A DNA stretch of 64,000 nucleotides from Mesorhizobium sp. B1-1-8 (lineage in GTDB: Bacteria; Pseudomonadota; Alphaproteobacteria; Rhizobiales; Rhizobiaceae). Below the pieces are notes generated by a model. That model worked only from the letters and a program-made list of their open reading frames with translations, had not been told where the DNA came from and did no database searches. The stretch spans positions 1,364,001 to 1,428,000 of the forward strand of contig NZ_CP083956.1 of the NCBI RefSeq assembly GCF_006442795.2, written 5' to 3'. This document shows, one piece after another, positions 1-7,011 of this stretch. Numbering within the stretch: position 1 is the first letter of the stretch; the number at the start of each line of letters is the position of its first letter. The position numbers and the translations under genes are program-made.

Positions 1-56
1 GAGCGGAGCTGAGCCATTTCGCGGCTGGCCGGCCAGTTGATCTGCTCTCGTGGTGA
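1..56 (+). CDS. 3' end of an upstream gene (partial)
   Basis: From base 3 an open frame runs to a TGA at 54-56, giving about 17 residues that end in DLLSW. The stop overlaps a GTG at 53-55 that can start the next gene, so the two share a GTGA junction, as in translationally coupled operons. Too little remains to name the product. It would be the first seen member of the OmpA / GTPase / phosphatase operon. Confidence 0.4.
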   Translation, partial: AELSHFAAGRPVDLLSW

Positions 57-2299
57 GTGCATCGCCAGCCGTTGAAAGGCCTTTTCCCATCCCGGACGAG
101 CCCGGGATGGATCGCAAGGTGCTGGCGGGGCTCCTGCTCGAAATCGCCCATGACCTGCGGCCGGAGCTCCGCGCCGAGCGGAACGGCATCCACGCCAGCG
201 ATCTGCGGCTGGAGCAGCTCAGGACGCTGCTGGTCGGCCGCGAGATCGAGGTGCTGTCGCGGCTGCAGGACGTGCTGGAGGATCCCGAAAAGCTGGCGGC
301 AGCGGTTGGCCGCGTCCTGCCGACCGCCATTGCCGAGGCAACCGCCGATCCTCGGCTCGGACAGGTCCTGGCGCCTGCCATGGAGAAGGCCACGGAGCGT
401 TCGATCCGCAACAATCCGCGAACGCTCGTCGACATCCTTTATCCAGTGATCGTGCCGACGATCGGCAAGTCGATCCGCGAGACGATCGCCGCGACCTTCC
501 AGTCGCTCAATCAGACATTGAAATACAGCCTCACCTGGCGCGGGCTCAAATGGCGCTGGGAAGCCTGGCGCACCGGCGTTTCCTTCGCCGAGGTCGTGCT
601 CAAGCACTCGCTCGTCTATCAGGTCGAGCATGTCTTTCTGATCCACGGCCATACCGGGCTGCTGATCTGCCACGCCGCGGCCGAGAATGCGGCCAGCCAG
701 GATCCGCAACTGGTCTCCTCGATGCTGGTCGCCATCCAGGATTTCGTGCGCGATTCCTTCGGCGCGGAGAAGCAAGGGCTTGACGCAGCGCGGCTGGGGG
801 AACTCAGGCTGTGGTGCGAACCGGGCCCGTTCGCCATGCTGGTGGCGGTGATCCGCGGCGATCCGCCGGAGCAATTGTACGAAACGCTGCGCCATGCGCT
901 GTCCCGCATCCACGCCGAGCGCCACCAGGCGCTGGAAAGCTTCGACGGCGACAGCGACGGTTTCGCCGAGGTCGAGGCCGAATTGCGCCAATGTGTGGCG
1001 CTGCGGCAGCCGGCGCCACCACGGGCCAATTTCAGCCGGGTGATGATCGTGGCCTGGCTGGCGGTGGTGCTGATGCTGGCAGGAGCGTTCATCTCCCGAT
1101 CCTGGGATCGCGATCGGCTCTGGCAGACCTATATCGCGCAATTGCAGGCCGAGCCCGGCATCGTCGTCACCGAAGCGGGCCGGCGCGACGGCAAATATGT
1201 GGTTTCCGGTCTGCGCGACCCGCTGGCGCCTGATCCGCAAATGGTGTTGCGCCAGATCGGGATCGATTCGCAAAGTGTCATCAGCCGGTGGGCGCCATAC
1301 GAAGCCATGCAGCCGCAATTCGTCCTGGCGCGGCTCCAGGCATCCCTCGATCCGCCACCGACGGTGGGGCTCGCGCTCGAGGGCGACCGCATTGTCGCGC
1401 ATGGATCGGCTTCGACGGCATGGCTCGAGCGTGCGCGCGAGGCCGCCCGGATGTTGCCGACAGGCGCGCTTGTCTTCGATGTCTCCCAGCTGCATGACAC
1501 CGAAGAAGCGGGGGCGCGGCTCTGGGCAGGCTACGTCCGCTGGCTTCGCGCCGAACCCGGTGTCGTCATCACCGAGACGGGCCGGCGCGACGGCAAGTAC
1601 TTCATCACCGGCCTGCGCGACCCGCTCGCTGTCGATCCGGAATTGCTGCTCAGCGAGGCAAAGGTCGATCCTGCCCAGGTGGTCAGCCGCTGGTCCCCCT
1701 ATCAGGCGCTGGATCCGCAATTCGTCCTGAAGCGGCTGCAGGCCTCGCTCGACCTGCCGCCGACCGTGACGCTCAGGGTCGACGACGGCCGTATCGTTGC
1801 GGAAGGATCGGCCTCGCCGCGTTGGCTCGAGCGTGCGCGTCTGGCTGGCCGCATGCTGCCGTCGGGTCCCTCCGTTCTTGATCTCAGTGCGGTGCGTGAT
1901 CTGTACGAGGGGGCGATCGGCGATCTGCGCGATAAAATCCAGGCTCGCAGCATCCACTTCGATGCCGGTGGCTCGTTGCCGGGGGCGGGCCAGGACGCAG
2001 TCCTCGACGCGCAGGCCGAGGACATCAAGCAAGTGGCATCGTTATCCTCCTCGATGGGTGTGAGCACCAGGGTTACCTTGATCGGGCATGCCGATTCCGC
2101 CGGCCAGGGCACCTCCAATCTTTCGCTGAGCGTGGCGCGGGCTGAGGTGGTGCGGGCGCTGCTGAAGAAGCGCGGCGTCAATCCGGATCTGCTTGCGGTG
2201 CGCGGTGCCGGCGCGCTCGAACCGCTGCAGGAAGAGACTTCCGACGCGGCGCGGTCGGCCAACCGCCGCGTTTCATTCAGTTTAGGGATCGACGAATAG
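53..2299 (+). CDS. Membrane-anchored OmpA-family protein with a cytoplasmic N-terminal region and two tandem repeats
   Basis: About 748 residues. Residues 1-325 are hydrophilic and look cytoplasmic. Within them, about 190-297 read as an alpha/beta domain (HVFLIHGHTGLL, then an LYETL helix) reminiscent of roadblock/longin folds that partner small GTPases; this is my inference. One membrane helix spans about 329-348. Two copies of a roughly 120-residue repeat follow (about 356-480 and 490-613), each with AEPGxVxTExGRRDGKY and a WLERAR segment that may be BON-like. From about 636 to the end is an OmpA/MotB peptidoglycan-binding domain (IHFDAG, LIGHAD, NRRVSF). I chose the GTG at 53 because it overlaps the previous stop; a GTG at 50 is in the same frame. 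The gene ends 2 bases before the GTPase start, suggesting a shared pathway. Confidence 0.75.
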   Translation: MSASPAVERPFPIPDEPGMDRKVLAGLLLEIAHDLRPELRAERNGIHASDLRLEQLRTLLVGREIEVLSRLQDVLEDPEKLAAAVGRVLPTAIAEATADPRLGQVLAPAMEKATERSIRNNPRTLVDILYPVIVPTIGKSIRETIAATFQSLNQTLKYSLTWRGLKWRWEAWRTGVSFAEVVLKHSLVYQVEHVFLIHGHTGLLICHAAAENAASQDPQLVSSMLVAIQDFVRDSFGAEKQGLDAARLGELRLWCEPGPFAMLVAVIRGDPPEQLYETLRHALSRIHAERHQALESFDGDSDGFAEVEAELRQCVALRQPAPPRANFSRVMIVAWLAVVLMLAGAFISRSWDRDRLWQTYIAQLQAEPGIVVTEAGRRDGKYVVSGLRDPLAPDPQMVLRQIGIDSQSVISRWAPYEAMQPQFVLARLQASLDPPPTVGLALEGDRIVAHGSASTAWLERAREAARMLPTGALVFDVSQLHDTEEAGARLWAGYVRWLRAEPGVVITETGRRDGKYFITGLRDPLAVDPELLLSEAKVDPAQVVSRWSPYQALDPQFVLKRLQASLDLPPTVTLRVDDGRIVAEGSASPRWLERARLAGRMLPSGPSVLDLSAVRDLYEGAIGDLRDKIQARSIHFDAGGSLPGAGQDAVLDAQAEDIKQVASLSSSMGVSTRVTLIGHADSAGQGTSNLSLSVARAEVVRALLKKRGVNPDLLAVRGAGALEPLQEETSDAARSANRRVSFSLGIDE

Positions 2300-2301
2300 C
2301 C

Positions 2302-2805
2302 ATGAATGCTTCCCTGCAAAAGAAACTGTGCATGCTTGGCGGCTTCTCGGTCGGCAAGACCAGCCTCGTCAGGCGCTTCGTCAGCAGCGTCTTCTCCGAT
2401 ACCTACCTCACGACGGTCGGCGTCAAGATCGACAAGAAGACGGTGGACCTCGATGGCCGCACGGTGAACCTGATCCTTTGGGACCTGGCGGGCGAGGACG
2501 ACCTGGCCTCGTTGCGCCTGAGCTATCTGCGCGGCGCCTCGGGCTATCTGCTGGTGGCCGACGGGACGCGCCGCTCGACACTCGATGTCGCGTTGTCGAT
2601 CCAGCAGCGAGTCGAAGCGGAATTCGGTTCCCTGCCGTTTGCGCTGCTGCTCAACAAGAACGATCTCACGGACCAGTGGGTGATTGGCGACGACGACGTC
2701 GCCAAACTCCGCAAGAATGGCTTATGGGTTCGATCGAGCAGCGCGCGAACCGGCGAAGGCGTCGAGGAGGCTTTCCGGGACCTCGCCGTCCGTGTGACGA
2801 GCTAA
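2302..2805 (+). CDS. Ras/Rab-like small GTPase
   Basis: A stand-alone GTPase domain of 167 residues. The P-loop GGFSVGKT lies at 13-20, a switch I threonine in TTVGV at about 37-41, G3 is WDLAGED at 60-66, G4 is NKND at 118-121, and G5 is SSARTG at about 146-151. The order matches eukaryotic Rab/Ras proteins and bacterial MglA/Rab-like GTPases. In the G3 motif, where Ras and Rab have a catalytic glutamine (AGQE), this protein has glutamate (AGED), so intrinsic hydrolysis may differ. The gene starts 2 bases after the OmpA-family gene and ends 3 bases before the phosphatase, so the three are surely cotranscribed. There is no lipidation motif or membrane helix; it should be cytoplasmic. Confidence 0.85.
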   Translation: MNASLQKKLCMLGGFSVGKTSLVRRFVSSVFSDTYLTTVGVKIDKKTVDLDGRTVNLILWDLAGEDDLASLRLSYLRGASGYLLVADGTRRSTLDVALSIQQRVEAEFGSLPFALLLNKNDLTDQWVIGDDDVAKLRKNGLWVRSSSARTGEGVEEAFRDLAVRVTS

Positions 2806-2808
2806 GGC

Positions 2809-4054
2809 ATGGAAGAGCTGCCCCATAGCGTGGCCCTGCGGCTGCCGGAACTGACCTTCCAGGAGCGGGCGGCCGCCTATCTCGAGGTTGATTCCGCGCT
2901 CAACCTGATCAATGCCGGCGGGCATCTCGATCACTACGGGTTGGCGGACCTGCGGCTCGGCGAGCCGGCCATCGACCAGGTCTTTTTCCTGGAAGGATTG
3001 CTGCCGCTGGCCGAGACGCCCTATCTTTTCCCTTCGGTAGAACTGGACAATGGCCGTGCGGCCGATTTCCATTTCCATCTCGACGACGGCAGCGTGTGGG
3101 TGATCCTGCTCGATGTGACGGCCAGCCGCGACGCAGCCCGCCGCATGCAGCAGAAGGCGTATGACGTGACGCTGCTGCAGGAGAAGGAAGCGCTGCTCAA
3201 CCGGCGCCTTGAAGCGACCAATGCGGCGCTGATGGAAGCCCAGCAGGAACTGGTCGTCGCCCATGCCGCCGTTCGCGAGGAGTTGCGCCGCAAACAGATC
3301 GAGCTCGAGGAAGCGCGCACGCTGCAGCTTGCGCTGGCGCCGGCGACCTTCCGTGGCCTGATCGGCGATCATGCCTTGACTGTGCACGTCATCCTTGAGC
3401 CGGCCAGGGAAGTCGGCGGCGACCTGGTCGATCACTTCCGCATCGACAACGACCTCCTCATCCTCGTGCTGGGCGACGTCTCGGACAAGGGCGCCGGCGC
3501 GGCGCTGATGATGGCAAGGACCCGCCCTGTTCAGAGGCATTGCGGCGCGGCCGGATGCTTCGTCGCTTTTTCGAAATCCGGAGCAGGCCGTGCAGTTCGT
3601 CAACGTGGCGCTGTCGCAAGGCAACTCGAACCTGATGTTCGTAACCTTGCTGATCGCCGCCTATGACGGGACCACGAACCGCCTGACCTATGTCCGCGCA
3701 GGTCACGTGCCGCCGTTTCTGCGGCGGGCCGATGGGACCGTCGAGCGCCTGGAGGCCGCCGGCGGCATGCCGCTCGGCGTTATGGAAGACGAAACGTATG
3801 AATCCGCCACCGTCGAACTTCGGGTGGGCGATGAACTTCTGATCGTCACCGACGGCATCACGGAGGCCATGGATCCTTCACAAAGGATGTTCGGGGATGA
3901 CAGGGTGGCGACCTTGATCGCTCATGGCGACCAACGCAAGGGACCGCTCCTGCATCGACTGCTGACGCAGGTACGGACGTTCGAAGCCGGCGGCCCGCAA
4001 TCGGACGATATCGCGGCGATCCTGGTCGGGTTCGAAGACCGAACGGATCCCTGA
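2809..4054 (+). pseudogene. SpoIIE/PP2C-type serine phosphatase, frameshifted
   Basis: The reading frame is open from 2809 to about 3525 and continues in another frame from about 3527 to 4054. Joined, it gives about 415 residues: a short PAS-like region (about 25-110), a coiled coil (about 110-185), then a SpoIIE/PPM phosphatase domain. Domain motifs lie on both sides of the break: GGDLVDHF and GDVSDKG before it, AGHVPPFL, LLIVTDGITEA and SDDIAAIL after it, so all metal-binding aspartates are encoded. The break sits at ACCCGCCCTG, where a missing GC pair from a GCGC run (or one extra base) would restore the expected MARTRALFR. It may be a real mutation, a sequencing error or programmed +1 shifting. 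The partner is probably the adjacent GTPase. Confidence 0.75.
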
Positions 4055-4092
4055 CTCAACCGAGTCACCGACCGCGTCGTTTCAGATCTCCA

Positions 4093-4117
4093 GCCCGCGT
4101 CTTCCGGGCAATATTTT
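4093..4117 (+). terminator. Possible intrinsic terminator after the phosphatase gene
   Basis: A 5-bp GC stem (GCCCG at 4093-4097, CGGGC at 4105-4109) is followed by AATATTTT. It lies 40 bases past the phosphatase stop and between convergent genes, so it could serve both. A second small dyad (TGACTC/GAGTCA, 4052-4067) overlaps the stop codon. Confidence 0.4.
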
Positions 4118-4193
4118 GCTGGAGACACGATGCTCAGCATGGAGGCCGCTTTCTTGACAACCCGTCGGCAGTTTCATGGTTTAGCTCCACGGT

Positions 4194-4841
4194 TCACTCG
4201 CTCATATCGCGCAGGGCATCGTGCTTGACGATTTCAATGCTACGCAGGCTGAGCAGCCTGATGACACCTTTTTCCTTCAGCCTAGTGAACACCCGCGACA
4301 CGGTTTCGATGGTGAGGCCGAGATAGTCGCCGATATCGATCCGGGACATTGGCAGATCGACCTGCCGCAGGCCGCCCTGCCTTTCCACCATGTCGACCAA
4401 GAAGGCCGCGACGCGTTCGATGGCATTTTGGCGGCCGAGGACCAGGAGATGTTCCTGCGCCCTCGTCAATCCCTTCAGCGCCAAAGGCAGAAGCTGGCGG
4501 GACATATCGGCTGCAGAGGCAATGCGATAGACGCGGACGCCGGTCGCGTTGATCGCTTCGGCGAAGAAATGATGCGTGGTGTCTCCCTCGAAGCCGAATG
4601 TTTCCCCGGCAAGATGAAAGGCGCTGATCTGCCTGCGGCCATCGGCAAGCAAGCGGTAGATGCGCACTGCGCCGAACTCGACCTGGTAGAGCGCGCCGGC
4701 CTTTTCGCCCTGAGCATAGATTTCCCTACCCGCAGGGAAGTAGCTGACCGGCTGGGCGGATACGCCGTCGAAGGCGTGCGAGAGACCCTGGCGGGGAAGA
4801 TACGAACTCAGTTCGATCTTGGCGTTGACTTGGGCGTACAT
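4194..4841 (-). CDS. fixK: FixK-type Crp/Fnr transcriptional activator
   Basis: 215 residues: a cyclic-nucleotide-binding-like jelly roll (about 25-145) and a winged helix-turn-helix (DIGDYLGLTIETVSRVFTRL, about 170-190). The recognition helix carries the E-xx-SR signature of FNR-class proteins that read TTGAT half-sites. No cysteine occurs in the protein, so there is no Fe-S oxygen sensor; this separates FixK from FnrN/FNR and implies oxygen information comes through FixLJ. AAGGGA lies at ribosome-binding distance before the ATG. Expected targets are the TTGAY-N4-RTCAA boxes found before fixN, fixG, hemN and others here. A box at 4953-4966 and a FixJ-like motif lie upstream of the gene. Confidence 0.9.
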   Translation of the reverse strand: MYAQVNAKIELSSYLPRQGLSHAFDGVSAQPVSYFPAGREIYAQGEKAGALYQVEFGAVRIYRLLADGRRQISAFHLAGETFGFEGDTTHHFFAEAINATGVRVYRIASAADMSRQLLPLALKGLTRAQEHLLVLGRQNAIERVAAFLVDMVERQGGLRQVDLPMSRIDIGDYLGLTIETVSRVFTRLKEKGVIRLLSLRSIEIVKHDALRDMSE

Positions 4842-4911
4842 GGCTGCGGTCCCTTGTGAATTCGTGACGCAGCAATCGCTTAAATCCCACGGTCCGGAAA
4901 TTCGGTTATGT

Positions 4912-4932
4912 CCCTAAGGGAAAGTACCTAGT
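4912..4932 (-). promoter_or_regulatory. Candidate FixJ-binding site upstream of fixK
   Basis: On the minus strand the sequence reads ACTAGGTACTTTCCCTTAGG, about 70-90 bases before the fixK start. It resembles the GTA-rich element followed by TTTCCCTTA described for rhizobial fixK promoters under FixJ control. I judge it from memory of that motif; no weight-matrix scan was possible. Confidence 0.35.
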
Positions 4933-4952
4933 TGTCTGTCGCGCCGGTCGCC

Positions 4953-4966
4953 TTGACCAAGGTCAA
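4953..4966. promoter_or_regulatory. FixK/FNR box (TTGACCAAGGTCAA)
   Basis: A perfect dyad of the TTGAC-N4-GTCAA type, 112 bases upstream of the fixK start codon and about 147 bases from the divergent small membrane-protein gene. It could mediate autoregulation of fixK. Confidence 0.65.
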
Positions 4967-5042
4967 AGCCGGCGTTGTCGGCGGATGCGGGTTGGAGTTG
5001 TGGGACGGGCTAATTCGATGAGCGCCTGCCGATGGCACAGGC

Positions 5043-5056
5043 TTGATTGGGATCAA
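5043..5056 (+). promoter_or_regulatory. FixK/FNR box (TTGATTGGGATCAA)
   Basis: A perfect anaerobox (TTGAT-N4-ATCAA), 56 bases upstream of the ATG at 5113. This spacing fits a box near -41.5 and a short leader, so it marks the following small gene as part of the FixK regulon. Confidence 0.75.
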
Positions 5057-5112
5057 TGTCCCCGCGGAACCGCTCTGTCATGGTTGGATCAGGCAACGAA
5101 GGGATTTTGGCC

Positions 5113-5247
5113 ATGACCACCGACATCATTGTTCTCTGGGCTGCCATGCTCGGCTTTGCCTATCTCGCCGGAGCAGGGGCCTGTTACCAACTGGCCTCGG
5201 CCAAGAGGCACCCGCCTCGTTTCAGCAAGCTATCGTTTTGGCCGTGA
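5113..5247 (+). CDS. 44-residue single-helix membrane protein, predicted FixK-controlled
   Basis: The ATG at 5113 is preceded by AAGGGA and opens a 44-codon frame ending in TGA at 5245-5247. The product starts MTTDIIVLW, has one hydrophobic helix (about residues 4-26, rich in Ala, Gly and Leu) and a short basic tail (KRHPPRFSK). I do not recognise the family. The perfect FixK box at 5043-5056 and the position between fixK and an FMN-binding-type protein suggest a role in microaerobic respiration, perhaps as a small oxidase-associated subunit. An in-frame start at 5047 exists but would overlap the box. Function is unknown. Confidence 0.6.
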   Translation: MTTDIIVLWAAMLGFAYLAGAGACYQLASAKRHPPRFSKLSFWP

Positions 5248-5360
5248 GGCGCTCGGCGGAAGGAATCTCGGCCATCCGGAGATGCCGGAATTTATCGGGT
5301 GGCGTCTTTGGCGCCGGCCGCTACGACATCATTGTCGCCAGAACGGTTCGTTTTGGAGGA

Positions 5361-5810
5361 TCAGGCCTCGGTCGCTTCCCGTCCCGAAATGTCCGTGACG
5401 AAAATGCGGAAGAAAACATGCGGCAGGTCGTCCGCGACCGGAGGCGTGCCAGGCTTCAGCGCGCCGGGTTCCCACCAGTTGCTGTGCTTGCTCAGCAGTG
5501 TCCAGGCGCGGTCGCGCTGGACTTTGTATCCAATCCGATCGGGAAGTTCCTCGTAGCGTCCGTCGACAACAACGCTCCGCCATCCTCGCCCGGTCCCGCG
5601 TTCATCGACCTGCACCGACACGAGCGGGTTGGCGCGCATCCAGTCGATCTTCTTGCCTGGCATGGAGAACGCATAAAGGTGATTGTCTGCGTAGGTGTAA
5701 TAGAACGGCACGACATAAGGCTGGCCGCCATTGGCGCACGCCAGTCGACCGAGGCGGGCCGCTATCAACACCTTGGTGCATTCCAAGTTTGAGAGTGTGC
5801 GGATCAGCAT
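5361..5810 (-). CDS. Pyridoxamine 5'-phosphate oxidase-like flavin-binding protein
   Basis: 149 residues of the PNPOx-like split-barrel type. Visible features are LGRLACANGGQPYVVPFYY near the start, the YAFSMPGKKIDWMRANP segment typical of these small FMN-binding proteins, and a conserved VDGRYEELPD strand. Members often bind FMN or haem-related cofactors, but the substrate of this one cannot be read from sequence. The start is firm: AGGAGG stands 8 bases before the ATG. A perfect FixK box lies at 5986-5999, 175 bases upstream, and may drive it under low oxygen. Such proteins are common neighbours of fix genes in rhizobia. Confidence 0.8.
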   Translation of the reverse strand: MLIRTLSNLECTKVLIAARLGRLACANGGQPYVVPFYYTYADNHLYAFSMPGKKIDWMRANPLVSVQVDERGTGRGWRSVVVDGRYEELPDRIGYKVQRDRAWTLLSKHSNWWEPGALKPGTPPVADDLPHVFFRIFVTDISGREATEA

Positions 5811-5985
5811 GGACGCATCCTCCTAATTCCTTGCAACAGTCCTGTGGCGCTGTTTCTTCGAGGCTTTCGTGACCGGCGTTTCCAGTCGCTGCACGAGGCG
5901 AGCGGCGCTTCGTGTCGGCTTCCCGTGGGCAAGAGGTCGGCGTCACTTTCGCCAGCCAGAATAGCCGGATCCCGGCGGACGCCCT

Positions 5986-5999
5986 TTGATCACGATCAA
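5986..5999. promoter_or_regulatory. FixK/FNR box (TTGATCACGATCAA)
   Basis: A perfect TTGAT-N4-ATCAA dyad, flanked by a further matching T and A. It lies 175 bases before the PNPOx-like start (minus strand) and 129 bases before the ATG at 6128 (plus strand). Confidence 0.75.
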
Positions 6000-6079
6000 A
6001 AGGCCGGCGGGCAACAGCGCCATCGTCAATATGTCGACTGCCCTCGGTGCGGTCGGCTGCGGCAGTTGGCAATGGAAAA

Positions 6080-6093
6080 GTGATTCAGATCAA
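6080..6093 (+). promoter_or_regulatory. Degenerate FixK/FNR box (GTGATTCAGATCAA)
   Basis: One mismatch from TTGAT-N4-ATCAA, 34 bases before the ATG at 6128. Its right half-site is perfect. Confidence 0.5.
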
Positions 6094-6127
6094 AGCGGAG
6101 AACGCACCTCACGGTCACAGTCGCCGG

Positions 6128-6361
6128 ATGTGGAATCTCATCGCCACCGCCCCGTTTGGTCGCAGTCTGGAACTGGCCGTCATGGACCAGGAAGGCTTGC
6201 ACGCGCTGGTATTCCCCTGCGAAAAAGTACGCGACGGGTGGTGGAGGGACACCATCACCGGGGCGCTCGTCGATATTCGCCCAACCCATTGGCGTGAATG
6301 GAAATCGAGGAAAGACCAGACGGATTCGCTCGGCAGTTTGCCGGAGAGCGGTTCAGCTTAG
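6128..6361 (+). CDS. Conserved rhizobial hypothetical protein (77 aa)
   Basis: The short protein begins MWNLIATAPF, has LELAVMDQEGLHALVFPC in the middle and ends the conserved part with IRPTHWREW. This pattern (ATAPF, HALVFPC, PTHWR) is one I associate with small soluble proteins of unknown function found near fix genes in rhizobia; that is recollection only. Single cysteine, no membrane helix or signal peptide. A start at 6047 is in frame but would overlap the box at 6080-6093, so I prefer 6128. It is convergent with fixJ, 32 bases apart. Confidence 0.6.
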   Translation: MWNLIATAPFGRSLELAVMDQEGLHALVFPCEKVRDGWWRDTITGALVDIRPTHWREWKSRKDQTDSLGSLPESGSA

Positions 6362-6393
6362 AATCGCCAAACGCGCGTCAGGTCTTTGTGCTG

Positions 6394-7011
6394 CTAATGC
6401 TTGGGGTCGGCAATCAATGCCATCCGCACCAGATGCGACAGGCTGCCGGCGCCCATTTTGCTCATGACGTTGGCGCGATGGATTTCGACCGTGCGCGGGC
6501 TGATTCCGAGATCATAGGCGATCGTCTTGTTCGGAAGGCCCGAGACAAGGCCGTCGAGCACCTGGCGCTCCCGCTCCGAAAGCGTAGACAGGTTCTTCCG
6601 GATTTCGGCAGTTTGCGGGTGCGCGGCACCGGAATGACTGCGATTGCCAAGGGCCGAGTGGATCGCATCGATGAGCAGCTGGTCGTCAAACGGTTTCTCG
6701 ATGAAATCGGCGGCGCCTTCCTTCATTGCCTGCACGGCGAGCGCCACGTCGGCATGTCCCGTCATCACGATGACGGGTACGGCATGCCCGCGGCTTCTGA
6801 GCTGCCGCAGCAGTTCGATACCGTCGATGCCGGGCATGCGCACATCAGTGACAATGCAGCCGTCGATATCCTTGGGCACCGTTGCCAAAAAAGCTGTCGC
6901 CGACTCGTAAAGCCGTACTGCAAAGTCGGCCGTTGCGAGAAGAAAGCCCAGCGACTTGCGAACATCGACGTCGTCATCGACTACATGCACCACATCAGCA
7001 CTACCGGTCAT
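6394..7011 (-). CDS. fixJ: FixJ response regulator
   Basis: 205 residues. The receiver domain (about 5-120) has the acidic pocket VVDDD and the phospho-acceptor Asp56 in IVTDVRMPG, then MTGHAD and EKPF. The C-terminal half is a LuxR/NarL-type helix-turn-helix ([15 protein letters not shown], then [18 protein letters not shown]). The start ATG at 7011 overlaps the fixL stop (ATGACCGGTAG), showing translational coupling with its kinase; the frame is open further upstream but that part lies inside fixL. Phospho-FixJ is expected to activate fixK and possibly nifA. Confidence 0.93.
   Translation of the reverse strand: MTGSADVVHVVDDDVDVRKSLGFLLATADFAVRLYESATAFLATVPKDIDGCIVTDVRMPGIDGIELLRQLRSRGHAVPVIVMTGHADVALAVQAMKEGAADFIEKPFDDQLLIDAIHSALGNRSHSGAAHPQTAEIRKNLSTLSERERQVLDGLVSGLPNKTIAYDLGISPRTVEIHRANVMSKMGAGSLSHLVRMALIADPKH

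Larger units (their letters stand above)
5811..6127. other. Divergent intergenic region with two FixK-type boxes
   Basis: This 317-base stretch separates the minus-strand PNPOx-like gene from the plus-strand hypothetical gene. I see no convincing coding frame in it. It contains a perfect FixK box (5986-5999) and a slightly degenerate one (6080-6093), so it looks like a bidirectional microaerobic promoter region. Confidence 0.6.
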
